Source: Sorghum bicolor
Taxonomy: Eukaryota; Streptophyta; Magnoliopsida; Poales; Poaceae
DNA length: 64,000 bases
Direction of reading: 5' to 3'
Assembly (NCBI RefSeq): GCF_000003195.3
Contig: NC_012870.2
Location: 7,618,501 to 7,682,500, forward strand
Position 1 is the stretch's first letter. Each line of letters begins with the position of its first letter. Both the position numbers and the translations under genes were made by a program. Positions 41,377-53,022 of the stretch are shown here, piece after piece. A model generated the notes under the pieces. It was not told the DNA's origin. It did no database searches and saw only the letters and a list, made by a program, of their open reading frames with translations.

Positions 41377-41830
41377 CGGCTGAGGATCGGACGGTGGAGA
41401 TGCGTGCGTGCGGACAGGGGGCGGCCCGCGGACAGGCTCGCTTTGAGCGCACGTGTGGAGGATGGACGAGAGGCGCGCACGTGTGATGGTTGAGACATAT
41501 ACACTGCCGGTGTACGTGTCTGCCCGTGGGGCGTCACAACTCACAATCACAAGCCTACGCGTTCTGTGTGTTTCCGCTTCTGATCGAAAAATAGAAATCA
41601 ACATTAGGAGCACGCTATGGGTTTGCGAATGTGACGTGTCTTCGTCATGATAAAGTAGTGTGTGAAGTTTGTTACGATGAACCCGCGAGATTGAGATGTT
41701 TTGAAACATAAACCATGCAAGTCTGCGCTTGCAGTCCTAGCAACTTGAATCGTGTACAATAATGTTCTGAAACGAAATCCTAAGTTGGAAATTCAAAACT
41801 ATACAACTCTGAATTGTCTCAAAACTCTAA

Positions 41831-42236
41831 GCCCTATTTTATTTGAGTTGGTTTGGTTTAAAAGCTGCATTTCTCGCTTTTAGTTTTGGCTGTTTTTATT
41901 GGCTTTTGTAATAATTTTTTTCTCGATTACTCAAAAGATTTACGTGTCATTGTATTAAGGTAGCGAAATTTTTTTTAATACAACACATCTTAGCGGGGTC
42001 CTAGGGGTCAAAAAAATTATACATGGATGCTCAGATCCACCCTAATATATATACTAAAATTTGTAATAAATTTGAACTTCTTAGCGCATCAAAAACCATA
42101 AGAAAAAATCCTCAAAACATGATTTTTTTTTCTAGCTTTTCAGTTTTTCAAAAGCTAACTCAAAAACTGGCTTGTTTGTTTTAGCTCCTGGCTTTTGGCT
42201 AGCAAAAACCAAATAAAAGTTAAAACAAACAGAGCC
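41831..42236. mobile_element. MITE-like element with imperfect terminal inverted repeats
   Basis: The left end GCCCTATTTTATTTGAGTTG and the reverse complement of the right end (GGCTCTGTTTGTTTTAACTT) are imperfect matches. TAA precedes the left end and TTA follows the right end. Inner blocks AAAGC/GCTTTT repeat in inverted order. It lies upstream of the GATA gene, about 450 bases from its start codon. Confidence 0.55.
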
Positions 42237-44880
42237 TTAGCCACATGATGAAAACACAACCAGACTTAGAACATGTTTAGATTACTAGGGCTGGTTACTA
42301 GTTAGGGCTAAACATTAGCCTAAATTAGAAGAACCTCGTGCGGGATTGCAAGAATTTGGGATACAAATAAGTGGAGATGATGGGGATAATTTGCATTAAG
42401 AGATTGGAAGTTAGCGGGATGACATGGTTAAGTGAGAGATGGTGTGTGAATAGTTAGTGAAAGATGATGTAGATGACTTGCATTTTGAGATAGAACTTGC
42501 AATAGGACTAAAACTTTATAAGAGATATAGGTTAGTTGTAGTTAGCTTGCTAGCAACTAGTTAAAAGTTAAGTAACATCTATTAGCTCCCCTTTTGGATG
42601 CGCTAGGCACTAGTGCTAATTTTATCTAATTTTTAATTTACTCTTATATCAAACATGTTTCCTCCCTAGGATGCTAGAACATGGGCAGAATTTGGGCATG
42701 CACCCATCTAAGTACAGTAGAAGATATCAAAGCCAATCTCATGACAATTGATTGACAATTCTCGAGCATTGTATATCCTCAAATTGAGACGCAGGCTTCG
42801 CCATAAAACTACTTCAAGATAACGCATATGGCAAAGACACAAACATAAGCAGCTAGAATGAAAAAAAGTAATGCTAATGCTAATGCATGCATTCCAAGTT
42901 GCCATTTTTTTAATGGACTGCACTCCAAGTTGCCTTTTGCATATGTTTCAGATAGTGATGCAATCTATTTTATCAGCTTTGAGCTGTTGTCAGCTAAGAA
43001 TTTGTTCACGGAACAATCTTCCACCTTCTATCCATCGCTTTACAACAGTCTACTTGTGGAGTACACATTCGGTGCTTCAAGCCTTTAACCTTGTGTGTCG
43101 TCTTGCAGTAGCCAATAGCTGACTTGTGATATTTGGCGGGTCATTTCATCGCACCAATCCAGCTTACAAAACCCAATTGCTGGCCTACACCAAAACAAGA
43201 CGATTTATCATAATTAGAAATGAAATTTGGTGCAGTAACAGCTAGGAGACAAAAGAGGAAGAAATATTACTAGGTACTGCTCGATCGAGATCAATACATT
43301 CTCCTTGTACTCAGGTGTACCAATTAATGAATAAAGTTTGCTAATTAATTAATGGTTTCATTTAATAGATCCGTGTAGTTTTCTGAAATATGTATACCAC
43401 AGCCATTCTTTTACTATTTTATTTGCATTCATCCAATGACATCCAGACTAGTTTGGATTTGACTCATATTGGCCCATGTTATATATTGATGTGAGATTGT
43501 AGGGGTTAAGTCACACCTTAATCGTTCAAAGTGAATTAGACCAACATATATATAAAGTTTTAGAGTCCTTGCCACCACCCCTACGTTAACATTTCTATGT
43601 GAAGTAAGGGACGGAAGTGTAAGTGAGTTGGTGGTAATGTGTGGTTCACTCAATGTGCGGAGTTATATAAGCCGTTGGACTCTAATGACATGCAAATGGT
43701 ATCGGGCTGACCTTCACAGACACACATATGTGTGGGCACTGTATGTATGTTTGCATGTACAAAGAAGGAACATTTCTAGACATTGCTCTGGTCATTGTTT
43801 GACCAATTGTAAGTGTGTTAGGCCAACGAGGATGTTGACCCCTTTTGAGAAAAGGGGGATGGGTTATATATGACATTCAAGGGTTGTTTGGTTTTACTTC
43901 TTTACCTAGAAACTATGTTGGCTCACTGGACGAGGATATAGAGTCAACTTATATGTTTGATGCCTAGCCAAAGTACTTTGGCACTTGTATGGGTAGGTTT
44001 TGCCTTGCTTTCATGAGAGAGCCAAATTGGGTCTCCTCGGTGGGCAAGTTTCTTGTTGCTCATGCTAGAGGTGAGGCAAGGCAAGGCTACCCACACTTAG
44101 GAACCATACATGCCCTCGGTCTAGTTGGATTTAGCCTATAATAGCCCATATCATGTATTGGTACAAGTTTATACAGATTTAATATTACCTTGGTTGTTCA
44201 AAAGATTTGCCCTTGCTCTTATGATAGAGCCAAGTCTCTCCTAGGTGGACAAGCTTCTCGTTGCTTGCGCCAGGGAGATGAGGCAAGACAAAGCTATCCA
44301 TACCTAGGAACCAAGCATGCTGTGAGTCTAGTTCGAATTTGGCTCATAGTGGTTCATATTATGTATTGATATGAGATTGTTGGGTTTAGTTTCACCTTAT
44401 TAGTTGTTGAAGGTGGGTTAGATCAACATATAAAGGTTATAGAGTCATTACCACCGTCCTCGGTTAATCCTTTTAAGTAAAGTGAGGACAAAAACTTGAG
44501 TTAGTGGTAATGTGTGCATCTGAGCTATTTAGTCTATGGTATTATTCCTTCTGCTCATTACGGATATGGATCTCACATCTCAGTAAACAGTAAACAGCAT
44601 TTCAGGTTGTACAAGAAAGAAAAAAGTGACGATTATTTTCTTCAGGATCTACGAGAACGGGGAGTGACGATTCTTTGACTAGACCATCTAGCTTGGATCC
44701 AGATCACACTCTTAAATTCTGGGTCAGTGCTTACCTACAAGTCAAAAGGAGAAATCAGCAATACACGCTAGTCAGATGCAACGCCAGATTTTGCTGACTT
44801 ATTGCAGCTCGTCTTCACACAAGTTGCATATCTTCAATCTTCACCCTTGGTGCTGCTGCAGGAAATATAGACCAAGCTTC
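42237..44880. other. Intergenic region with degenerate repeats
   Basis: No gene is supported. The part 42270-42610 holds inverted copies of ACTAGTTA/TAACTAGT-like words typical of a decayed MITE. The part 43430-44530 is a set of degenerate direct repeats listed separately. Confidence 0.5.
43430..44530. repeat. Degenerate direct repeats of mixed units
   Basis: Two segments, about 43450-43650 and 44330-44520, share the same order of words: TTGGATTTGACTCATA-like start, TATTGATATGAGATTGT, a TTAGATCAACATATA block and GTTAGTGGTAATGTGTG end. Between them, a second unit (GAGAGCCAA...GGGCAAG...GAGGTGAGGCAAG...AGGAACCA) occurs at about 44010-44115 and again at about 44215-44320. The pattern looks like an old, partly tandem repeat, perhaps decayed LTR material. 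No termini were identified. Confidence 0.6.
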
Positions 44881-44891
44881 CTGTACATACA

Positions 44892-44902
44892 CTATATATA
44901 AA
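44892..44902 (+). promoter_or_regulatory. TATA box of the PinII-like gene
   Basis: CTATATATAAA lies about 50 bases upstream of the chosen start codon at 44948, a plausible core promoter for a small secreted-peptide gene with a very short leader. Confidence 0.65.
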
Positions 44903-44947
44903 CTTCACTACTGCAGAGACCATGGCCACCATCAGAAGCTGTTGGAA

Positions 44948-45330
44948 ATGGCCACCATCAAAGCTTGCTCTTCCAGACTTGTTCCAGTGGCTCTCCTGCT
45001 GTGTGGTAGCTGCCTAACTATCTACACCCTCTCTTCTCGCTTTGATTCTTCTCTGCCATAGTTCTCTTGCTCCGTCTTGAGTGATGCTCATTTCTGAATT
45101 TTATATATGCAGGGCTCATAGTGATGGGCTCCATTTCGGGATTGGAAGCAAAGGACAAGGACGGGAAGGTGTGCATCGAGACCTGCCAGGAAGCGTACTA
45201 CATGACGTGCCCGTCCACAGGCAACGCGAAGCTCAACCCGGCGTGCAACTGCTGCCTGGCCTCCTTGAAGGAGGACGGCTGCACCATCTACTTGAAGGAC
45301 GGGACAGTGGAGAAATGCCCAAGAACCTGA
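44948..45330 (+). CDS. Secreted potato-type-II proteinase inhibitor-like peptide
   Basis: Two exons, 44948-45005 and 45113-45330, joined by a GT-AG intron, give 91 residues. Exon 1 encodes most of a signal peptide (MATIKACSSRLVPVALLLCG), the intron falls inside it, and the mature part starts near residue 32. Eight cysteines follow with spacing C-x3-C-x7-C-x11-C-x1-C-C-x8-C-x11-C, including PACNCC and DGTVEKC. This agrees with the single-domain potato inhibitor II family (extracellular serine-protease inhibitors). An intron in the signal peptide is also usual for that family. A second ATG at 44932 lies upstream in another frame within a near-copy of the start region. The likely role is defence or endogenous protease control; the target protease is unknown. 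Confidence 0.85.
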
Positions 45331-45356
45331 TCGGCGGCCTCCTTTGTATGGCCAAA

Positions 45357-45478
45357 CAATAAGATAAGATAGGTCTTGATGTTGAATATAAAGGTCTGCC
45401 CCCTTTTCGTACTGAAGAATAAGACAGGTCTTGATGTTGAATAAAAAAGGCCTCTCCCTTTACGTACTACATAAATGG
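45357..45478 (+). repeat. Tandem duplication in the 3' UTR of the PinII-like gene
   Basis: Two adjacent copies of about 60 bases share AATAAGA, AGGTCTTGATGTTGAATA and CGTACT. Each carries AATAAG/AATATAAA/AATAAAA-type words that could serve as polyadenylation signals, so the gene may have two alternative ends. Confidence 0.8.
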
Positions 45479-45479
45479 G

Positions 45480-48101
45480 AGAAATTCTGTTGAACCCAAG
45501 TCATCTTGCAAAAGTAAACGAATTGACATTGATTCGGTGGTTGCATATGATTCCATAATCAGGTGACTTGAAGTTACATTCAAGCACTGGTAGGCTAAAT
45601 TTATATGAATACAGGCAGTGCCGTCAAAAAGTAGGAACACAGAGAGTCAAACCAAAAATTACCCACACACACACAGAGATAATTCTGCTAGAAAGTTCAA
45701 CATCCAGTTGAAAATGAATCGGAAGTGGTTGCTGCAGCTGCTGCTATAAAAAGAGCAGACGAGCAGGGCCATGTGCTGTCAAATCTCATAATTTCACAAC
45801 ACAACACATTGCTAGCTAAACAATGGCAAGTGCAAACTTCTACATGCACAATGTATAACAAAGTTACAATCCACATCAACAGAGCTTTTATTCAAAATAG
45901 CTTCGAGATTGGTAATGATTATTCACATGAATCATCAAAATGTTACAACATGAAGCAACTGAGAGCATAACTTTTTTTATTCAACAATACTAAATTCTTT
46001 AACAATAGAATGAAGTAATGTTTTCCACTTCTCTCCTCCAAACTGAACCCACATTTTTCAAATAGCAAAACTGAGGTTTACAATCCTAGCTATTCTCATG
46101 TCAGAAGATTTATATTTGCCTTCAAAGCAGAAATGTAGCAAGTGTAATATGCAAAGGAGATTACTTTGGTTTGTCTAATCTGACAACCTACACAGTGCAA
46201 TGGTACAACAATAAGGCCTTGTTTAGTTTCCAAAAAAATTTGCAAAATTTTTCAGATTCCCCGTCACATCGAATCTTTAGACGCATGCATGGAGTATTAA
46301 ATATAGACGAAAATAAAAACTAATTGCACAGTTTGATCGGAATTGACGAGACGAATCTTTTAAGCCTAGTTAGTCCATGATTAGACAATATTTATCAAAT
46401 ACAAACGAAAATGCTACAGTACCCATTTTGCAAAATTTTTTGCAACTAAACAAGGCCTAAGATTAAGAGCACAATTGCACAAATTTACGTAGGATAAGAA
46501 CAGCGTATTCAGACAACAGTTGAGATTTAGTTAGCAGAACTATATGAGAAATGTCTCGCTTCATTTGGTCCAGAGGTTAAGCATGATTAATTTCTTCCAA
46601 GACGTTGCAATGCTTGCGTTTCTGATATCTTGATGGGAAGAAATGACTTTCTTAAAGAAAATTCCCCTTAGGATACCCATGCTACACAATCTATCTACTA
46701 CCACTTTCTCCTGTGCTAGCAGCCTGCCAGGCCATGCACTCCAATGGAGCTTTTCCTTTCTCCTTGGCATTGTCACCCATATGCTGAATCTAGCTAATTA
46801 TTTCAGAAACTCCATATCTGTATACAGAAGAATTTGAAGACCTTAGCAACTATTGGCGCTAACATTGGTAATTCTGCAGAAACGACTAATTAGATTCACA
46901 ACTATTTTAAGCCAGCAAAAAATTACTGTTGAAACTTAAGTTCCACAAGCATAATCAAATGTTAAGCACACCCAGTTTTGATATCCAGAACATTGACTCC
47001 AAATATGGGACCTTAGCAAGGTCTCAACTATAACCACGATATAGCAACTTACATTCATATGCCCACTTGACAACCTCGGCTCAACAGATCAAAGTTAAGT
47101 ATTTCTCAAACTGTGTTTGCTATAAAAGTAGTTTCACCAGGCCATGACCATTCCAACTAGAGTCTCTAGTAGTTCAAATTCAAACCAAATTCTGCCAAAA
47201 AAAAGTAACACCTATCTTAAGTAACACAGTACCACCAGTTTGATTCAAAAGGTGACTACAGTAGCCAGCCGAAAATTATTGTGGAAATGAACTCACTCAA
47301 GCATAATGAACAGAGTCCTAGAAACACAATATTTGTTAACTGTTAAGCATGGCCCTGAGCATGCACAGAACTAGACTGATCCTCAATACCATTCTTGGAA
47401 TCTTATGAATGGCTGGACTTGAACTACAAGATAGCAACAGTACATTCATCTAAACACTTGACTTCAACTACCTAAGCTGAAACATTTTCAAAACTTTATA
47501 AACATTGTTGTGCACATAAAAGTACTCTAGACCACAACTATTTCAGCAAACTACTCCCCTCTAGATGAAAACTTCTATAAGTTCATAGTTCGAATTCGAA
47601 CAAATATTGCCAGAAATCTACTTACTGAAATGACGTGCAGCTCTCCTGTGTTGTTCGACAAAAAAAATGCCAGAATGATAACCACTTACCAAAGTACCAG
47701 TTTTTGTCCCAGTGCAAACAACTTCACAGTTCAAAGTATCCTAAGTTGCAAAACCTTACCTAAATATATCAATGATTGCAATTGCAACGACCACAGAACG
47801 ACAAATGAAAGACATCTAATTGCAATCCTCTCCTTAAAAAAAACAGAATGAGAAAACGATGGAACTCTGATGCTACGAATTTGCTATATGTCACACATCT
47901 CATAGAAAACATTGATACAGAGCTTGAAACTTGATCACTAAGTCTAAGTTCGTATTCCCCGAAGCCCAACTGGCGTTTGCACTGGCAGTGAAAAGATCTC
48001 CAGTCAGATTTACTAATTATTGACTCCTTGTTCCAAAATTATCTCTGTTTCGTACAAGAAACAAAAACCAAGAAGCGAGGGCATACACAGCTCTCGTCGT
48101 C
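45480..48101. other. Intergenic region with one MITE
   Basis: No credible gene was found. The stretch is A/T-rich with scattered short open frames. A Tourist-like MITE at 46215-46457 is listed separately. The right end is presumably the 3' UTR of the bL12m gene (minus strand). Confidence 0.5.
46215..46457. mobile_element. Tourist-like MITE, GGCCTTGTTTAG family (TAA target duplication)
   Basis: The 243-bp copy has termini GGCCTTGTTTAGTT and AACTAAACAAGGCC and is flanked by TAA at 46212-46214 and 46458-46460. It is the best preserved copy in the window, with the full interior signature (ATTAAATATAGACG, CTAATTGCACAGTTTG, AATGCTACAGTA). Confidence 0.9.
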
Positions 48102-48602
48102 TCACTCGAGAACAATTTTGGCGCCGACCGCCCGCATCTTCTCGGCAATACTCTCCGCCTCCTCTTTTGGAACTCCGGCCTTCAGCACGGCGGGCGCCTT
48201 CTCGACGAGCTCCTTAGCCTCCTTCAGCCCCAAACTGGTGAACGCCCTGAGCTCCTTGATGATCTTGAGCTTCGCCGCGGCGTCGAACCCCTCCAGCTTC
48301 ACGTCGAACGCCATCTTCTCCTCCTTGGCCTTCGCCTCCTCGCCGGCCGCCCCGGGACCTACTCCGCCGCCGACGAGCGCGGCGCCGCCCGTGAGGATAG
48401 CTAATGGGGGCATCTGGTCGACACCGAGGCGGCCGCGCAGGGTGTCGGCGAGGGAAGAGGCCTCGAGGAGGGTGAGCCCGCAGATCTCGTCGACGAGCGC
48501 GGAGACGCGCGGGGTCGGGGTGACGGCGGTGGAGAAGGAGGCGGCGGGGAGGGTGGAGGGGGGAATCAGGAGGCGGCGGAGGTGGAGGAGGCGGGACGCC
48601 AT
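48102..48602 (-). CDS. Mitochondrial ribosomal protein bL12m (L7/L12)
   Basis: A single open frame of 166 residues with no intron in the coding region. The N-terminus MASRLLHLRRLLIPPSTLPA is Arg/Leu/Ser-rich and acid-free, a typical mitochondrial presequence. Residues ~35-60 (VSALVDEICGLTLLEASSLA) form the L12 dimerisation region, a Gly/Ala hinge follows, and residues ~98-166 are the L7/L12 C-terminal domain (FDVKLEGFDAAAKLKIIKEL, then LGLKEAKELVEKAPAVLKAG, ending GAKIVLE). It forms the flexible stalk that recruits translation factors. The mitochondrial presequence, and a hinge unlike the chloroplast form, favour mitochondria. A telo-box directly precedes the start codon. Confidence 0.93.
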   Translation of the reverse strand: MASRLLHLRRLLIPPSTLPAASFSTAVTPTPRVSALVDEICGLTLLEASSLADTLRGRLGVDQMPPLAILTGGAALVGGGVGPGAAGEEAKAKEEKMAFDVKLEGFDAAAKLKIIKELRAFTSLGLKEAKELVEKAPAVLKAGVPKEEAESIAEKMRAVGAKIVLE

Positions 48603-48611
48603 TAGGGTTTT
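48601..48611 (-). promoter_or_regulatory. Telo-box merged with the bL12m start codon
   Basis: On the minus strand the sequence reads AAAACCCTAATGG, so the AAACCCTAA motif ends on the first base of the ATG at 48602. This places the element in the extreme 3' end of the leader. Its regulatory use is inferred from similar genes. Confidence 0.5.
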
Positions 48612-48803
48612 CGTGAGGAGCGAGCTGACGCCGTCGCAGCGACCGGCCGGAGCGGAGCAGATGGCTTCAAGTGAAAGGAGAACGTTTCATGACTTCAATC
48701 ATCAGTTCGTCACTTGAAGACAGAAGGCGGATTCAGTAAATTACGTCTACTGAGTAAGAGGGCACATTAGAAAACCAGGAAAAAAATTTTCAATTAGATG
48801 GTA

Positions 48804-49063
48804 CTCCCTCCATCCTAAATTGTAAGTCATTCCAAGAATCTTGAAGAGTCAAACTTTTCTAAGTTTGACCAAATTTATATGATAAAATAATAATTATTAT
48901 GATACTAACTAAATATCATTAGATTCTTTCTTAATTATATTTTCATAGTATACTCACTTTACATTACAAATCTTAGTATTTCTCTCTATAACTTTAGTCA
49001 AACGTGAAAATACTTTGACTCTCCAAGATTCTTGGAACGACATACAATTTGGGATGGAGAGAG
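48804..49063. mobile_element. Stowaway-like MITE with TA target duplication
   Basis: The left end CTCCCTCCATCCTAAATTGT and the right end ACAATTTGGGATGGAGAGAG are near-perfect inverted repeats. TA flanks both sides (48802-48803 and 49064-49065). Inner arms (AGTCATTCCAAGAATCTTGA and its complement near 49025-49045) extend the pairing. It is the same family as 4409-4665 and sits in the bL12m promoter, about 200 bases from the start codon. Confidence 0.9.
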
Positions 49064-49559
49064 TACAATGTTTATTAAGCACGTACACTCACCCTATAAA
49101 CGTACGTACGTAAATCTACTTCTATGAGCATCTCTGAAGACTAGATTAAAATTGACAAAGTCGCTACATGTGCCTCCTGAAATAATCACTTTCACGAGAC
49201 AACCAGATTTGTGAAAGAACAGTCCACGAAAAAAGAAAATTGTGTCAAGCTTTGTCCTCCCATAAATTGTGCTGGAAATTCAATCCTTGAAAAACTTAAA
49301 TGGCCGAGCCGATTGTTCATTGTTTACTCGACTCGCAACGAGTACTTACAGCTTTTCCAAATTTATTTCAGGAATAAAAAAATTGATGTGTTACAGTGGA
49401 TAGAATTGCACGATCTGGACCCTTGTCAAGACTCAAGCGGTGTTCGACGATTAAACACGCGTGATCGTATCGGTGTAGTGGAAAGCGCAAATTCAAACCA
49501 ATTCACATGGCTCAGCATCTTTCTTGGCTCACTCTGTCACTCACGACTTGACGGACTTA

Positions 49560-49804
49560 GGCCTTGTTTATTTGCACCCATAAGCTTTAAGTTTTTCAAG
49601 ATTTTTTGTGACATCGAATCTTCCGGTAACATGTATGAAACATTAAATATAAATAAAAAAATAATTAATTGTATAATTTATCTGTAATTTGAGAGATGAA
49701 TCTGTTAAGTCTAGTTTTAGTCTATGATTGGATAATAATTATCAAATACAAACGAAATTGCTATAGTATCCAAATCTAAAATGTTTTTTGATCTAAACAA
49801 GACC
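49560..49804. mobile_element. Tourist-like MITE, GGCCTTGTTTAG family
   Basis: Left terminus GGCCTTGTTTATTTGC and right terminus ATCTAAACAAGACC, with the family interior ATTAAATATAAAT, CTATGATTGGATAAT and ATTGCTATAGTA. TTA precedes the left end and TTG follows the right end, an eroded 3-bp target duplication. Confidence 0.85.
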
Positions 49805-50644
49805 TTGTAGGCATGTGTGAAATTTCATTGAGGATTTACGTTCTTTGATGGTAAGGTGTTTCTCACAGTTTGCAAAATTCTTTGATGGTTGATCTCTCTT
49901 TCAACTGTCGTGCAGACGTTCGAAATGGTGTCATGGAGGTCAGGCGCAAATACAGGTAGTGGTTGAGTGGGAGCATGCGACGTTTGTCGACTTGTTCGTC
50001 ACTTGAAGAATCTTCAGTGCAGTACTACTTGACTGGGTCTGGAATAACCAACCATGTCGGACTTTCACCCTTCCTTCCTCCATCTGCTTCACCTAACGCA
50101 ATTCCAGAATGTCTCCATTCCCTGTCAAACAAATTGCGGTGTTCATGACCTTCTGAACCGTCAACCCTTTGCAGTTAGTCCGCCCCAGAACGCGCCAATT
50201 GTCAATCGTCCAATTTTCTCGTTGCATAGCTAGTAGGTGACACGGTCCACGAGCTTTCGTTGCAGTTGAAAGTTTCCCATACTTCCATCCAAGTTCTCCA
50301 AAAAGCTTTACAAGATCCAATTGATCTTCCGTCCCTTCCAACCTCCAAAGTTCTTCCTCCAATCGGTTCATGATTGGTTCACGGAGCATAGCTGCGTCAC
50401 CCTGAACTCTCCGGTCAGGTCTCCACTATGCAATCTCGTGCAGTAAAATTGAACGTCAACCAAAAGTATAGCAAAGCTCATCGATATCCCTCGAATGATT
50501 TTTTATAGGGGCTTGATCAATTACAAGTTCCCGATCGACACTGTCTCAGTATACAAAGTTACAAATCAAAGAATGGAGTAGCCACGGATGGATCATGTAC
50601 AACTACTTCTCTAAAACTTGTCGCAGGAAATCTCTCCTCGGGGC
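49805..50644. other. Intergenic region 3' of the first small paralogue
   Basis: A minus-strand open frame of 98 codons (50093-50389) is present, but I see no recognisable domain and do not call it. The right end is probably the 3' UTR of the gene at 50645-50926. Confidence 0.4.
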
Positions 50645-50926
50645 TCAGACAACCTCGTATACGACGACCTGCGCGGTGTCGAATTCGTGGAGCTGGAACC
50701 CCGGCCCCGGCCGGAACTCCCCTGCCCCCGCGGACGTGAAGGGCAGCAGGACCGCCGCGGCGTCGAGACCGAAGCACCTGGCCTTGGCGACATCGTCCGC
50801 CGAGGACGACGACGACGACTGGGTCTGCGGCGGCTTGTAGTACATGCGCGCCGTCTGCGGGCAGTGCGAGTGGAACCTCGCCGCGATGCGCACGCCCATG
50901 TCCAGCATCTCCACGTACCGAGACAT
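50645..50926 (-). CDS. Unrecognised ~93-residue protein, paralogue A
   Basis: A single minus-strand exon of 93 residues beginning [20 protein letters not shown] and continuing [17 protein letters not shown] Ser-rich linker follows, then a [13 protein letters not shown] block and the C-terminus [12 protein letters not shown]. The start is chosen because the paralogue at 53023-53337 has the identical first 13 residues and both diverge upstream. A longer frame to 51091 is open but not conserved. Conservation is concentrated at the two ends. There is no signal peptide or membrane segment. I do not recognise the family and infer no function. Its promoter shares a short block with the paralogue. 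Confidence 0.8.
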   Translation of the reverse strand: MSRYVEMLDMGVRIAARFHSHCPQTARMYYKPPQTQSSSSSSADDVAKARCFGLDAAAVLLPFTSAGAGEFRPGPGFQLHEFDTAQVVVYEVV

Positions 50927-51212
50927 CTCCGGCGGCGGAGCACCTCTGTCTCGCTCGATGTCTCCTCTCCCGCAGCCGCAGCCCGCAGGCCTCGAGCAAG
51001 AAGGCGGCGGCGGATCGGATGCCGAATTGCCGAGGTGGAGATGTGGTTCAGTTGGTGGGGGCACGAGGACTGGATTCGCGTGCGGTGTCATATATAGCCG
51101 GGCAGCCGGGCACGGCAGGCAAGCGGCCGGCGAGCGCGAGGAGGTTGGAGCGCGTGGTGAGGTGGGGCGGGCGTTTCGCGTGCCTTTCGTGCGGGTTTTT
51201 GGTCCTCCGCGG

Positions 51213-51235
51213 TGTGGAGTTGACTAAAAAACGTG
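51213..51235 (-). promoter_or_regulatory. Conserved promoter block of paralogue A
   Basis: The block TGTGGAGTTGACTAAAAA followed by ACGTG (plus-strand reading) lies 287 bases upstream of the start codon. It recurs, one A shorter, 306 bases upstream of paralogue B. It contains TTGACT (a W-box core) and ACGTG (an ABRE/G-box core). Just upstream of both copies is a TTTCGCGTG...CTTTCGTGC stretch, also shared. Confidence 0.6.
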
Positions 51236-51299
51236 GCTGTGGCTGGGTTGGGCCGTTAGGGTGGGCTGCGGGCGTGTGGCTTCCGTTTCCGTGAAGGCG

Positions 51300-53022
51300 C
51301 TGCAGCTCTGACCCCGTCGGTCCGCGCCGGACGAGTGGACGACCACGTAAAATTGGAGGGGGGAAGCGTGGGCGTAAGCGTAACGCAGTAGTGGAACTGG
51401 CAAGTACGCACGCACTCGGCTTGCGGCCGGAAGATTTCGCGCGGCCCGCGCGACCTTTTTGAGAGCTCGTTCGTTTGCCTGCCCCTTTCAGTGACTCAGC
51501 GCCCCGGTGGCCGAGCGAGGAAGCAAAAATTGTCGCAGAAATGGAATGGCGTGTCGCTTTCATCTGATTTGTCTCCCGTGTATATGTACGTCCGCTCCGC
51601 TTCGTTTTCTCGGCACTTCAGGTGTGAACTATGCTGGCTGCGGTGTGCTTGTGCGTTTGCTCATAGAAAGATTTCAGGTCAGTGGATGTGGATCCGTATC
51701 GCACGAGTGCCCTTTCCCATGATGCTCCTGTCCCGTCGCTAGCTGGGAGCATCCATCACTGAAAAGCAACCAAATCCTTCTCCAGAAACGTTGCCTGCTC
51801 CCTCCGTCCCTAAAAATAATATGCCGCTATGTGCGATCGGCTGCTACACCGGCCTAGATGCATTGGCCCATGTCAAGCGTACGTCGCAACGCCACCAGCT
51901 CCATCGAGTCCGAGGTTTTTGGCTGGTATTCTTGAGCTCCATCGGCGTGCAGATGTCATGAAGACACATCGGCACAGTTGATGGCATATGCTATCCATCG
52001 CCGGCATCCTCCTTAGAAATCATTTTATAGCATTAACTTTGGCTTTAACCAGACGATATTTTACAGGATAAATAGATTATTAATATTGTGCACAAGGTAT
52101 TATATATAATAGGAAGGTATAATTGCTGATGAAAAAATGAAGCAGCAAACAAACAGGGCCAACTCATAATAAGCGTACTAATGTTCCAGCCTTGCAATTA
52201 GAGCAGTCCCAACGACATACGCAAGTAACGGACTCCATGATCCGTCCAATTGATGACAGCACACCTGACTGAACCTACTACACAAGATGACAAGATCGCA
52301 ATTCGATGAACGCGTTACGTACGCGTCATGAACTGCAAGCCAGGATTTGTTTGTTTCCTCGTCCAATGAGTTTGTTCTCCTAGGTTCAGTGCATGCCAAA
52401 TGAATGTACAGATTTTTTTTTTCTTGTATTTCTATCTGCTGCACCTGCACTTGATTGGAACGAATAAGTTGGAGTTCATCTTCCTCCTTTTCCACTCTGT
52501 TCTAATTGATGTAACAATAATTCGTAAAATTCAACAATATTACTGCTGATGATCTCCATCCTGACCAAAACACTGAATTTTCCAGCCGCGCAACGATCCA
52601 TAAAGTATTCTCAACGATCCATAAACTATCCTCATCGACTAGCAAGTTCACCAACTTCGTTGAACAATCGTCCCCAAGCTTGAGTCCTCCCAACTTCCAA
52701 AGTTGCAATCCGTGTCCATGGTTGGTTGGTCAATAAAATGGTATCGCGCCAGCATTTAGCATTGCATCATGATCGCACTGAACTCTGCGCATCAGTTTCG
52801 TATAGGATGCTCGATCAAATCCCATCCAAATCCCAAGGAATAGCACGCTGAACGTGAATGAATGTTTTCTCAGTTCCTCTGTCTTGAATGAATAATTCTC
52901 CGACACAGATATGCACAAATCAAAGAACAGAGCACTAGCACTACACATCTCGCAATAAATTTCTTGCGGCACTTGCAATTTGCAAGAAGCTGTTCTCCTC
53001 CCGACTCCCGTCTGTCAATTCC
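51300..53022. other. Spacer between the two small paralogues
   Basis: The left part is the distal promoter of paralogue A, and the right part is probably the 3' UTR of paralogue B. Minus-strand open frames of 60-105 codons near 52180-52980 carry no recognisable motif. No element with clear termini was found. Confidence 0.45.

Noticed and set aside
46561..46776. 71-codon minus-strand frame (MTMPRRKEKLHW...)
   Set aside because: No family resemblance, no splice context, and surrounded by A/T-rich spacer.
50093..50389. 98-codon minus-strand frame with LWRLEG-like segment
   Set aside because: I looked for similarity to the minus-strand frames near 52500-52700 as evidence of a larger duplication; the match was too weak to support a gene.
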